Below, one piece after another: positions 8,226 to 16,218 of a stretch of DNA of 64,000 bases. The notes under the pieces are model-generated. The model was given only the letters and a program-made list of their open reading frames with translations, did no database searches and was not told the origin of the DNA. The stretch comes from Flagellimonas taeanensis (GTDB taxonomy: Bacteria; Bacteroidota; Bacteroidia; Flavobacteriales; Flavobacteriaceae). The DNA lies in assembly GCF_003584105.1 (NCBI RefSeq), contig NZ_QXFO01000024.1, forward strand, positions 186,001-250,000. Reading direction: 5' to 3'. How positions within the stretch are numbered: position 1 is the stretch's first letter; each line of letters begins with the position of its first letter. Made by a program: the position numbers and the translations under genes.

Positions 8226-8606
8226 ATGAAAAAAGCAATTTTTGCAGTAGCTGCATTGTGCATGCTAGCAGTGACCGGCGTTTCCGCCAACGAACTTCCT
8301 TCCAATGAAAATCCGAACCTTACCACAACAGTTCCAGAACTCAGCAGCTTTTGCAAGGCTGTGATGCAGGGCGACGTTGAGACCGTGAAAAAACTTATTG
8401 AACTTGGAGAGGATGTGAACCAAAAATCCTTGGGCATGGCCCCTGTGCATTATGCAGCACGGTACAACAAGGCAGAGGTACTGCAGGTGCTCATTGACAA
8501 TGGAGCCAACCTAAAACAGCGCTGTGACAAGGGCTATTCGGTAAAGAAACATGCCGAGTTGTCCAATGCCACTGATGTACTGGCTCTTTTGGAAACCGCT
8601 ATGTAA
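8226..8606 (+). CDS. Secreted small ankyrin-repeat protein
   Basis: A 126-residue protein with a clear Sec signal peptide (positive n-region, hydrophobic h-region, cleavage near Ala-Asn at about residue 22). The mature part is about 100 residues with two to three ankyrin repeats (about residues 43-125), seen as the pattern GDVETVKKLIELGEDVN, APVHYAARYNKAEVLQVLIDNGANL. Ankyrin repeats bind proteins; the partner is unknown. It is a single-gene unit, with a long AT-rich leader in front and a strong terminator behind. Confidence 0.85.
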   Translation: MKKAIFAVAALCMLAVTGVSANELPSNENPNLTTTVPELSSFCKAVMQGDVETVKKLIELGEDVNQKSLGMAPVHYAARYNKAEVLQVLIDNGANLKQRCDKGYSVKKHAELSNATDVLALLETAM

Positions 8607-8634
8607 AAGAAAAAAGAGTTTATTCGTCCAAACA

Positions 8635-8668
8635 AAAAGGCCCATCCTTAAGGATGGGCCTTTTTTTG
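8635..8668 (+). terminator. Terminator of the ankyrin gene
   Basis: A palindromic stem of 11 bp or more (AGGCCCATCC, TTAA turn, GGATGGGCCT) is followed by seven T. A-rich sequence on the other side would let it work in both directions, which suits the convergent small gene at 8716. Confidence 0.92.
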
Positions 8669-8715
8669 CCTCATTTTACCTAGTTTAGTGTTCTTGCAAA
8701 AGAGTATGTTTTGGC

Positions 8716-8883
8716 TCAGAATTCAAAGCCTGTAAAAGCCCTGTACAAAAATGCATATACCGCCATGAACAGCATAACCGCACAAAAGATGGAGTACCCT
8801 TTCAAAAAAAGTACCACAAAGCTTGGTTTACAATCGTCAAATGCCTCAAAATAGAGGTGCTTAAAGTGTAATAGTGTTCCCAT
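8716..8883 (-). CDS. 55-residue single-pass membrane protein, possibly DUF6747-like
   Basis: A 55-residue open frame on the minus strand, starting MGTLLHFKHLYFEAF and ending RAFTGFEF. It has one strong transmembrane segment (about residues 30-49) after a short charged N-terminal helix. The layout and the end motif (YAFLYRAFTGFEF) resemble a family of small membrane proteins in Flavobacteriaceae that I recall as DUF6747; that assignment is from memory. The gene fills an otherwise empty 400-base gap and converges on the ankyrin terminator. Its function is unknown. Confidence 0.7.
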   Translation of the reverse strand: MGTLLHFKHLYFEAFDDCKPSFVVLFLKGYSIFCAVMLFMAVYAFLYRAFTGFEF

Positions 8884-9005
8884 AATGTGTTCTCTCGTTT
8901 AGATAGCACAAATGGGTAAGCAAATGCATGTTGTAGGATTTGGGGTTACCTCAAAGATAGTGAAATCTAATGACTTGTGTCCTTTTCTCGATGAACGTGT
9001 CGATT

Positions 9006-9770
9006 CTATCGACCTGAATATTTGGCTATGGCTTCCTTGATCTTTTCGATTCTATTTTCCGGGTCGGGGTGGGTGCTCTGAAACTCGGGGACCCGATTGG
9101 GCCCTGCTGCCGATTTTAAAATTTCCATCACCTGGATCATTTCATGGGGGTCATATCCAGATTCAATCATGAACAGCACGCCAAGGTCATCGCTCTCCAG
9201 TTCGTCGCCACGCCCATTTTTCAACAAGGTGTTCTGTCCAATACCACTCACCACACTTCCCATATCGCCACCCACGGATGCGCCAGTGGCCAATGTCTGC
9301 CAAAATCCGCTCTCGGCAATACGTTCCGCAGAGTGCCTGCCGATCACATGACCTATCTCGTGCCCCAGTACGCCGGCCAATTGGGCCTCGTTGAGTTGGG
9401 AGAACAGGGCATAAGTGATGAAAATTTGCCCGCCCGGAAGGGCAAAGGCATTAATGGTGCGGTCGTCTGCCAGCAAATGGAAATCATATCTATATGGAGT
9501 CTCCTTGGCAATGCTGTTCTGGACAAGCCGGTTGCCCACCTTGTCCACGAGGTTCTGCAAACGCTCATCGGGATATAGCCCTCCGTGCTGTTGCGCCATT
9601 TCGGGTGCGCTCTGCAGCCCAATGGCAATTTCCTGTTCCGTGGTCATGTCAATGTTCTGGACCCTCCCGGTATAGGGGTTTTCTTCTTGGTTGCTACAGC
9701 GACGGATAAAGGCAAAGGCCACAATGGCAAGGCCAACCAAGATTCGGATCCTCCAACTCCCTCTTCTCAT
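9006..9770 (-). CDS. M48 family zinc metalloprotease
   Basis: A 254-residue membrane-anchored or exported protease with a single N-terminal hydrophobic segment (about residues 8-22). The zinc motif HEIGH is at 137-141 and the third ligand Glu192 lies in ELESDDLG. It has the compact form of periplasmic M48 peptidases of the BepA/LoiP type, without the C-terminal TPR of BepA. Such enzymes degrade misfolded envelope proteins; that role here is inferred from family. It is transcribed alone. Confidence 0.93.
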   Translation of the reverse strand: MRRGSWRIRILVGLAIVAFAFIRRCSNQEENPYTGRVQNIDMTTEQEIAIGLQSAPEMAQQHGGLYPDERLQNLVDKVGNRLVQNSIAKETPYRYDFHLLADDRTINAFALPGGQIFITYALFSQLNEAQLAGVLGHEIGHVIGRHSAERIAESGFWQTLATGASVGGDMGSVVSGIGQNTLLKNGRGDELESDDLGVLFMIESGYDPHEMIQVMEILKSAAGPNRVPEFQSTHPDPENRIEKIKEAIAKYSGR

Positions 9771-9846
9771 GGTGTTCGTGTTTAGCGGTAGTTGAAGATA
9801 CGAAAAAAGGGCTATAAAAATGTGCAGTGCATTTTGAAGATTCTTT

Positions 9847-9929
9847 GGCTTGAAATTCTAGTTCTCGATACGATTTTCATTGGTTTCGACTTCACTCAAC
9901 CATCAAAAATCACTCGAACTGACAAATTT
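9847..9929 (+). repeat. Direct repeat, copy 1
   Basis: About 80 bases containing TTCTCGATACGATTTTCATT, then TGGTTTCGACTTCACTC and a tail ending ACTGACAAATT. Copy 2 lies at 11009-11092 in the same orientation with only a few mismatches. The two copies bracket the M15 peptidase gene. Confidence 0.85.
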
Positions 9930-9948
9930 TAATCAAAATGCGCAATGG

Positions 9949-10683
9949 CTACAAAAGTTTTGGGTTGATGTCCAAAATATGGTCTTGGACATAGGTCCGT
10001 ACAAACCCGGCCGTGAAGTGCTCAATGCCCAGAAACTCTTCCTGGAGCAACAGTTTCATAACATTCAACCTGCGGTATGCGGTGAGCATGGGAATGGAAA
10101 TGGGCGCATAGCTATAGTGCCAAGGCTCATATTTGAAGCCCCTTCGTCTGGGGTCATTGGTATAGACCAGATAAAACCCGAACTTTTCCGAGTTCTCGTC
10201 CAACCATAGCTTTAGCCCCTCGTAAGGTCCCCCGTTTTCAAATTTTCTGGGGACCAGCACATCTCCCGATGCTTTGGGATAACCATCTATGATGTCGATG
10301 TCGGTACCCCAGTGATGTCTGCTGGTGCCGGGGATGGTGGAATATTCAATGATCTTGTCGATGGCCTTTAGGGGGGACAGTCGCTCGTCCTCGGTATAGC
10401 TAAGGTATTTACGCTCCCAAATGCCCTCCTGTCGGTAAAAATCCCTGAAACTGGAAACGATCTTGATGTCGAACCCGGCTGAATAGGCGGCCTTTTTCAT
10501 CTCCAAAAAGGAATCGTGTGCCGCTTTCCTCAGGTTGATGCCTTCTCCGAAAAGTTCCACCTTGGCCTTTCCCATGAGCTCTTCGGTGGTGTATTCGTCA
10601 TTGGTCGGAAAAGGAAAAAATGGGGGCAGGGCACAGGCCAGGCCCGATACGGAGGTGGTTTTTAAAAAAGTCCTTCTTTTCAT
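9949..10683 (-). CDS. M15 family peptidase (VanY-type carboxypeptidase) with Tat-like signal
   Basis: A 244-residue protein with an N-terminal RRTFLK motif followed by a mild hydrophobic stretch, a Tat-type export signal. The M15B zinc site is complete: S121-x-H123-x-x-G-x-D-x-D130 and E186-P-W-H189. Enzymes of this kind trim D-Ala or L-Ala/D-Glu bonds in peptidoglycan peptides in the periplasm. The gene is isolated and lies between two copies of an 80-base direct repeat. Confidence 0.92.
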   Translation of the reverse strand: MKRRTFLKTTSVSGLACALPPFFPFPTNDEYTTEELMGKAKVELFGEGINLRKAAHDSFLEMKKAAYSAGFDIKIVSSFRDFYRQEGIWERKYLSYTEDERLSPLKAIDKIIEYSTIPGTSRHHWGTDIDIIDGYPKASGDVLVPRKFENGGPYEGLKLWLDENSEKFGFYLVYTNDPRRRGFKYEPWHYSYAPISIPMLTAYRRLNVMKLLLQEEFLGIEHFTAGFVRTYVQDHILDINPKLL

Positions 10684-10739
10684 CGTAGATACGTTATGCC
10701 GTTGTTCGGTTATTTAGCTATTGGGTCAATGTTTGTTGT

Positions 10740-10886
10740 GCTGGATGCATGAGATCAGTTCTCTACTCTTGTTTCTTTTGTCTTTCGTCATTTTTCGTGG
10801 TTCTGTTTTCTCATTTCTTGAACCTGAAGTTGGACTTGGGTTTTCTACTCCTTCGACTTACTTCGACTACGCTCAGGGTGCCAGCT
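10740..10886 (-). repeat. Degenerate dispersed intergenic element, member A
   Basis: The 461-base gap 10684-11144 has no gene. Read on the minus strand, 10886-10740 begins CACCCTGAGCGTAGTCGAAG and runs through a purine-rich stretch (GACGAAAGACAAAAGAAACA) to CTGATCTCATGCATCCAGCA. The same order of motifs, with many differences, occurs on the plus strand at 15948-16080. Confidence 0.65.
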
Positions 10887-11008
10887 CAGTGTGGCCGTTG
10901 TTCATGGACCATAGAACCTCCTCCCATCAAACAACGTAAAAATCGCAATAATCTGTCAATGGAGCCAAAAAGAGATCAAAATTTATCCATATATAGGACG
11001 GGATATTC

Positions 11009-11092
11009 GGCTTGAAGTTGTGGTTCTCGATACAATTTTTCATTGGTTTCGACTTCGCTCAACCATCAAAAATCACTCGAACTGACAAATTC
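11009..11092 (+). repeat. Direct repeat, copy 2
   Basis: Near-identical to 9847-9929, from GGCTTGAA through TTCTCGATAC to ACTGACAAATT, with a one-base length difference in a T-run. It lies directly at the 3' end of the T9SS-domain gene. Confidence 0.85.
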
Positions 11093-11144
11093 CAACCACA
11101 ACCCATAATAGATTGCCCTAGCTGTGGAATGGGTTCTTTGGAAA

Positions 11145-12350
11145 TCAGCGATCCAGGAAGAGGAAGCCGGTGTATTGCAGGTTGAGGTCGTCCAGGGTGA
11201 CCAGGTAATAATAGATTCCTTCGGGAAGGCCAACGTCCTGGCTCATGACGAAGCTCCCGGTGTTGGAATCACCTCTGAACTCGTTGGTGTAGTTGATTTT
11301 TTCAAAAACCTTTTGGCCCAATCGGTTAAAGATACGCAGGCTGTTGTTGGGCGACTCGTCCATATTGTCAATGACCAGAAAATCGTTCACGCCATCGCCG
11401 TTGGGACTGAGGAAATAGTTGCCCAAGGTAGGGTTGTTCACCGCAAAAGTGTCCGTGGGCAAAGGAATGGTGCCAAAGGTAATGGCCGCATAATCACTGG
11501 GCACAAAGGTTTCCGAGGTCACAAAACCCTCGGTCACATCACCGCTGATGGCGGAATTACCGATGATGACCCATTGGTTGGAAGACTTGCTCCAGCCCAC
11601 CACGATTATCGCCTCCAAAGTAGCATTGGGAATCAGGCCCAAAGCACTTCGGGTGTTCCAGCTGATGGTCGCTTTAGCGGGTACATCGCTCTGAAAGATC
11701 CAAAATTCCCGATTGGTGACGGTGCCGATGTCCCTTACCTTTTCCTCCACATCAAAAGCGCCCGGAACGGACAGGGGTGTGGAAGGGTCCTCGAAAAAAT
11801 AGGCACATACGGCCAGGGGCGTACTGCCCTCCGATTCCATCGTCAAGGTCCGGAGTTGGTGATGATCCCCAACGGGAAACCGAAAAAAGTCGCGGTTGTT
11901 CACGGCGGCAAAGCCGGTGACCTTGGAGTCGTCGTTCTCGCTGGCGGAAAAACCATGCTCCATAAAGTTGAGGTAGACCGTCTGATCATCGGTAGGGGTG
12001 TTCACGTTGCCCTCAATAAAGTTGGCATTGTTTTGCACCTGTACGGGAATATGCAAAAAGATTTCGCTAGTGGCCATAAACTCCACATCCCTGAACGTGG
12101 GGATGGTGTTGCCCCTTACCTGAATGGAACTGTTGCCATAGAAGCCCACCAAGCCTTCGTTCTGCTCAAAGGGGGCATTGTTGGTAAAGTTGGTGTGCAG
12201 GCCCAGGCCACTGTTGGAACCGCCAAAATGTACCCGCATGTTGCCGGCATGGTGCAGGGCGCTTTGCGCCACTGCAAAATGGGCGAACAATAGGAATGCT
12301 ATGAGGTGGAGGGGTTTCAAGATTAAAATGCTATTACAGTGAAATGCCAA
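11145..12350 (-). CDS. Secreted protein with T9SS type B C-terminal sorting domain
   Basis: A 401-residue protein with a Sec signal peptide (cleavage after about residue 28, AVAQ). The last about 90 residues are the gliding-motility-associated / T9SS type B sorting domain (CHU_C), with LSPNGDGVND, IFNRLGQKVFE and PEGIYYYLV, so it should leave the cell by type IX secretion. The middle is beta-rich and unassigned. Its start lies 28 bases inside the upstream gene, which indicates translational coupling and a shared job for the two proteins, probably at the cell surface. Confidence 0.9.
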   Translation of the reverse strand: MAFHCNSILILKPLHLIAFLLFAHFAVAQSALHHAGNMRVHFGGSNSGLGLHTNFTNNAPFEQNEGLVGFYGNSSIQVRGNTIPTFRDVEFMATSEIFLHIPVQVQNNANFIEGNVNTPTDDQTVYLNFMEHGFSASENDDSKVTGFAAVNNRDFFRFPVGDHHQLRTLTMESEGSTPLAVCAYFFEDPSTPLSVPGAFDVEEKVRDIGTVTNREFWIFQSDVPAKATISWNTRSALGLIPNATLEAIIVVGWSKSSNQWVIIGNSAISGDVTEGFVTSETFVPSDYAAITFGTIPLPTDTFAVNNPTLGNYFLSPNGDGVNDFLVIDNMDESPNNSLRIFNRLGQKVFEKINYTNEFRGDSNTGSFVMSQDVGLPEGIYYYLVTLDDLNLQYTGFLFLDR

Positions 12351-13852
12351 TCAGAGTCTGAAAGAGAGGTGCCTTCATAAATTTGTACCTCAAATGAGTT
12401 TGCAGTTTGATTAGTTACTTGAATTGATCTTGCTCCAAGATTACTAGAAGTAGTTAATTGCACTATAAAATCTGACGGTGTTGTGCTTAAAATAATTTCA
12501 TAAGAACCACCTGTGTTATTAGCAAAATTGTTAATTCCAAAATTTGTTCCAAGAGCTCCTGATATGATTTTTCCCATAGCAATAACAGGATTGGTAACCG
12601 TCACATTAAATTCTTGGCCGGAGGGGGTTACTGTGATTCCTTCACCTTCGGTGACAGTTATACCATCCACATAGGCCTTCGTTGCGGCATCCTGAGGGTC
12701 GGTCGGGTCCAGGACATCGGTGATGGCACTGTTGCCCGCACTTGGGTCAATGGCTATCACATCGGCAAGGTTCTGTGCCTCGGTAAATGTACTGTTGATG
12801 ACATATGGAGTGGCGGCGGTTCCGTTTCCGGTGATATTGATGTCGGTTCCATTGTTGAGGATGGTCTCCGACCCATTGGCGGCATTGTTGGTTATCTCGG
12901 TGTCCACATAGGCCTTCGTTGCGGCATCCTGAGGGTCGGTCGGGTCCAGGACATCGGTGATGGCACTGTTGCCCGCACTTGGGTCAATGGCTATCACATC
13001 GGCAAGGTTCTGTGCCTCGGTAAATGTACTGTTGATGACATATGGAGTGGCGGCGGTTCCGTTTCCGGTGATATTGATGTCGGTTCCATTGTTGAGGATG
13101 GTCTCCGACCCATTGGCGGCATTGTTGGTTATCTCGGTGTCCACATAGGCCTTCGTTGCGGCATCTTGTGCTGCGGTTGGGTTTTGCAAATCTTTAATTT
13201 GCTGGTTTCCTGCACTGGGGTCTACAGCAATGACGTCGGCGAGATCCTGAGATTCGGTGATGCTGATATCCGCTTCGTTGATCAGGGTCCATGCGCTGCC
13301 ATTCCATTGGAAAAGGTCGCCATTGGCACCTCCATCTTGCAAATGGGAGAGTCCTACGGATCGAGGGGCCAAATCTTGGCTGCCCACGGAACCGTTTTGG
13401 ATTTTGTCCCCGTTCACTGCCGAAGGGGCAATATTGGCCCCGTTGATGATGCCCACCTCAAAATTATAGTTGATACTGCCGTCCGGGTTGGGCGTTTCCG
13501 TGATCACCACGGTATTGTCCAATGCATTGGGGTTGATCGGCCGCATATGGTCCGCCCGGGTGCTCACCGTAAAGGAATTGTCCAGTTCCTCACAAATGTT
13601 GACCCACTCCGTTCCCGTATAGTAGTGTAGGCAGTCGTGGTCGGTATTATAGACCAACGCACCGCGCAAGGGGGAAATGGCATTCATTTGGAGGTCATTT
13701 ACCCGCGTGATGACGAGCACACGCGAGGTACTTTCCAATTCCAGTACAGAGGAATTGTTGAGGTTTTGTGGATTGTCGCCAATCTTGACCTGTGCGGTCA
13801 GAGTATGGGTCATCAGTAGGGCAATGACCAAGTAGCTAATGTACGTTTTCAC
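12323..13852 (-). CDS. Repetitive secreted fibre-like protein
   Basis: A protein of about 509 residues with a signal peptide (LVIALLMTHTLTAQ). A GTG at 13852 is chosen as start because it puts a lysine next to the hydrophobic core; an ATG at 13888 would add 12 acidic residues in front. After an N-terminal domain (VLELESTSRVLVITRVND) come repeats of about 79 residues with the linker QDAATKAYVDTE, familiar from tail-fibre-like and other trimeric surface proteins. Two repeats are identical in DNA. The C-terminal 90 residues are beta-rich. It probably forms a surface fibre or adhesin; the target is unknown. Confidence 0.82.
   Translation of the reverse strand: MKTYISYLVIALLMTHTLTAQVKIGDNPQNLNNSSVLELESTSRVLVITRVNDLQMNAISPLRGALVYNTDHDCLHYYTGTEWVNICEELDNSFTVSTRADHMRPINPNALDNTVVITETPNPDGSINYNFEVGIINGANIAPSAVNGDKIQNGSVGSQDLAPRSVGLSHLQDGGANGDLFQWNGSAWTLINEADISITESQDLADVIAVDPSAGNQQIKDLQNPTAAQDAATKAYVDTEITNNAANGSETILNNGTDINITGNGTAATPYVINSTFTEAQNLADVIAIDPSAGNSAITDVLDPTDPQDAATKAYVDTEITNNAANGSETILNNGTDINITGNGTAATPYVINSTFTEAQNLADVIAIDPSAGNSAITDVLDPTDPQDAATKAYVDGITVTEGEGITVTPSGQEFNVTVTNPVIAMGKIISGALGTNFGINNFANNTGGSYEIILSTTPSDFIVQLTTSSNLGARSIQVTNQTANSFEVQIYEGTSLSDSDWHFTVIAF
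12666..13165. repeat. Perfect 237-bp tandem duplication inside the fibre gene
   Basis: Units 12666-12902 and 12903-13139 are identical base for base, and identity continues for 26 bases into a third, divergent unit starting at 13140. Each unit encodes 79 residues, so the frame is kept. Absence of even silent differences points to recent duplication or ongoing gene conversion. Confidence 0.95.
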
Positions 13853-13924
13853 AGTGTTAGTATTTGAGGATTCGCTAACGTAATCCACAAAACTAATCTT
13901 ATATCATTATTTTTTGACCATTTC

Positions 13925-14125
13925 CCGTCCAAATGCGAAGTTCAGGGGTGAACGGAGTTCGGGTTGCGGGTTGTGGGTGGGGCAAAAGACGAGAGACAAG
14001 GGATGAGAAACATGAAACAAGAGACAGCAAACTCCAAGCCTTACACTTGAAACCAAGAAACCATAGCCAAGACTGCTAAGCTGCGTACCGCCTACTGCAA
14101 TCTACTGCCTGCCCACTGGACGTAT
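13925..14125 (+). repeat. Degenerate dispersed intergenic element, member B
   Basis: The gap of about 450 bases before 14335 holds no gene. Its first half is low-complexity and purine-rich (GAGACAAGGGATGAGAAACA, GAAACAAGAGAC) and resembles the core of the elements at 10740 and 15948. The second half carries the promoter of the next gene. Confidence 0.45.
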
Positions 14126-14254
14126 AATTAACAAAAGTTTAGAACCCCTACATTTTTTTATATGGGCTTCAAGGGTTTTCTTTAACTTGTGCTTGAGGTG
14201 TTATGGCAAAGAGCTGTCGGCACAATTGTCATTTTAGGGGTGGTCGGGCCACTT

Positions 14255-14282
14255 TTGGACGGCTGATTTTGCCGTATCTTTG
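14255..14282 (+). promoter_or_regulatory. Predicted promoter of the surface-protein gene at 14335
   Basis: TTG at 14255-14257 and TATCTTTG at 14275-14282 with a 17-base spacer match the Bacteroidota TTG / TAnnTTTG promoter. The start codon follows 52 bases later. Confidence 0.65.
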
Positions 14283-14334
14283 ATGACAAGCCTCGGTTTA
14301 GGCCCCAAAAGGGCATCAATCTAAAATACAAACA

Positions 14335-15075
14335 ATGAAAAATATTCTTTTGGTCGTGTTCTCCTTTCTGTTCTCTGCTACATCGCTGGCACAGGACGAT
14401 CGCCAATTGCTCCGTGGAAAGGTACTGTACCGAAACACCAATGTGCCCAATGAGAACGTGATCAACTCTACCTCGGGCGAGGCCACCATCACCAACGATG
14501 ATGGGGAGTTCACTATTGCGGTGAAAGTGGACGATCAAGTGGTGTTCACGGCGGTGAACTACCAATTGATGGTGGTGAAGATCACCCCGGAGATCTTACA
14601 GAACAACCGATTGGTGGTGGAGGTGACCGAAAAGGTGACCGAACTGGACGAAGTGATCGTGACCCCCGAGAACCAAGAGGGCTTTCTTCGGGTAAAGAAC
14701 GAGGATTTTAAGCAGTTCGACTACGAAATAGACAGGGGCACCGAGGTGGTGAACGTCGCGGAATCGCAAACCGTTCGGGGCATGCAGAACGGCCTCAATT
14801 TTGTAAACATCTTCAAGGCCCTTTTCAAATCCCGCGAAGTGGATGGTCAGGAAAGGGAGCCACTAAAAGTGAGCGAGGTGCTCAGGCATGTGTATGACGA
14901 TGAGTTTTTTGTGGTGGACCTGAAACTTCCGCAGGACAAGATAGATGCCTTTTTGCTCTATTGTGATGATAAGATACCCTCCCAGACCCTTCTCAGAAAG
15001 GATAACGAGTTCCAACTGATTGATTTTCTGGTCACACAGAGCAAGGAGTATTTGGAAACCTTGAATGAGGAATGA
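14335..15075 (+). CDS. Carboxypeptidase-regulatory-like domain protein
   Basis: A 246-residue exported protein with a signal peptide ending near TSLAQ. Residues about 26-100 form a CarboxypepD_reg-like beta-sandwich (LRGKVLYRNTNVPNENV, TNDDGEFTIAV), ending in the LDEVIVTP segment typical of TonB-dependent receptor plug extensions, although no receptor barrel follows. The rest is helical and unassigned. The stop overlaps the ATG of the next gene (ATGA), and the next gene encodes a paralogue, so the two are translationally coupled. Confidence 0.85.
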   Translation: MKNILLVVFSFLFSATSLAQDDRQLLRGKVLYRNTNVPNENVINSTSGEATITNDDGEFTIAVKVDDQVVFTAVNYQLMVVKITPEILQNNRLVVEVTEKVTELDEVIVTPENQEGFLRVKNEDFKQFDYEIDRGTEVVNVAESQTVRGMQNGLNFVNIFKALFKSREVDGQEREPLKVSEVLRHVYDDEFFVVDLKLPQDKIDAFLLYCDDKIPSQTLLRKDNEFQLIDFLVTQSKEYLETLNEE

Positions 15076-15881
15076 AGCATTTTTTTCTTCCTTTGCTGTG
15101 CTTCGTGGGCTTTTTTGCCACCGCCCAGGATGGGCCTGTGAAAGCATTGAGGGGAAGGGTCACCAGTGCCGATAAGGATGTGGTAGGGGTGGTGGTCCAG
15201 AACATCAGCTTGGAGCAGGCGGTGATCACCGACATGGATGGCAACTTTACCATCAATGTGCAATTGGGCGACACGTTGGTCTTCTCAGCGGTCCATTACC
15301 AGAGAAAAATAGTACCCGTGACCGAAGTGCTGTACAAAACCAGTTTTGTGGAAGTGCCCATGGAAGAGTTCGTCAACGAGCTGAAAGAAGTGGTGGTACG
15401 ACCCTATAACCTTTCGGGGGACTTGAGCCAAGACTTGGACAAACTGACCTTGGAAAAGGATGTGAGTGCATCGGCCCTGGGTCTGCCCAATGCAAACGTA
15501 AAGCCCCTGACCCAAAGTGAACGGTTGCTTCGGGAAGCATCGTCCATGACCATGACGGCAGGCGGCGGTGTTGGCGGAGCAGGGGGTGGAATGTCGCTCA
15601 ATCCCATCATCAATGCCATCAGCGGACGTACCAAAATGTTGAAGAACCGGGTGAAAGTGGACAATACCTACGCTAGGACCCAACGCGTACAGGATTTTTA
15701 TGTGGATTCCCTGTTTGTGATGACCTTGAAGATTCCTATGGAAAAATTGGACGACTTTATGTATTTCTGTGAGGTGGACGAGACGTTCCAGCAAACAGTC
15801 GATACCCACGACAAGTTGAAAATTTGGGACTTCATGGTGGAGAAGAGCCGTGCTTACCGTAAGAACAACAATTTGGACTGA
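15072..15881 (+). CDS. Carboxypeptidase-regulatory-like domain protein, paralogue
   Basis: A 269-residue exported paralogue of the previous protein, with a signal peptide (FFATAQ cleavage) and the same beta-sandwich (LRGRVTSADKDVVGVVV, TDMDGNFTINV, LKEVVVRPYN). A Gly-rich linker (about residues 158-172) separates it from a C-terminal helical part that is shared with the upstream protein (LKIPMEKLDDFMYFC against LKLPQDKIDAFLLYC). The function is unknown. From memory, this pair next to a DUF6702 protein and an M1 peptidase is a recurring order in Flavobacteriaceae. Confidence 0.85.
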   Translation: MKHFFLPLLCFVGFFATAQDGPVKALRGRVTSADKDVVGVVVQNISLEQAVITDMDGNFTINVQLGDTLVFSAVHYQRKIVPVTEVLYKTSFVEVPMEEFVNELKEVVVRPYNLSGDLSQDLDKLTLEKDVSASALGLPNANVKPLTQSERLLREASSMTMTAGGGVGGAGGGMSLNPIINAISGRTKMLKNRVKVDNTYARTQRVQDFYVDSLFVMTLKIPMEKLDDFMYFCEVDETFQQTVDTHDKLKIWDFMVEKSRAYRKNNNLD

Positions 15882-15947
15882 AGTTTTGTGGTGTTGGAAG
15901 CCGGGAGTCAGAAGTCGGATATCTGATGTCGAATTGCCAACCATAGC

Positions 15948-16080
15948 TGTCACCCTGAGCGTAGTCGAAGGGGCGAAAAATTCAAGTCCAAGTTCTAGAA
16001 CAGAGAAAATGGACGAAAAACAAAGGAAGCAAGAGCCAAGAACTGACCTCGAGCATCCAATACCAAGCACAATAACCAAT
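15948..16080 (+). repeat. Degenerate dispersed intergenic element, member C
   Basis: The 337-base gap 15882-16218 holds no gene. It contains CACCCTGAGCGTAGTCGAAG, then TTCAAGTCCAAGTTC, a purine-rich stretch (GACGAAAAACAAAGGAAGCA) and CTGACCTCGAGCATCCAATA. The same motif order occurs inverted at 10886-10740. Confidence 0.65.
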
Positions 16081-16218
16081 AACTCAGTAACAAAGTAATA
16101 AGCTGACATATAGTACTTGGTCTGGTTTCTTATGTCTTGAAAAAGTTGTTTTGGCAAACAAATTGCAGATAACCCTATAAAACTGTAACATTGCCCTAAT
16201 AATAACGTCAGATATACC

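Noticed and set aside
8226-8606. Ankyrin protein as a toxin-immunity or effector partner.
   Set aside because: No toxin or secretion gene is adjacent; the signal peptide only shows export.
11124-12293. Long plus-strand open frame of 389 codons opposite the T9SS-domain gene.
   Set aside because: The minus-strand frame has a signal peptide and a full CHU_C domain; the plus frame shows no recognisable protein features.
12614-13630. Long plus-strand open frame of 338 codons opposite the fibre gene.
   Set aside because: It mirrors the repeats on the other strand, has no signal or domain, and its length follows from the repetitive codons of the true gene.
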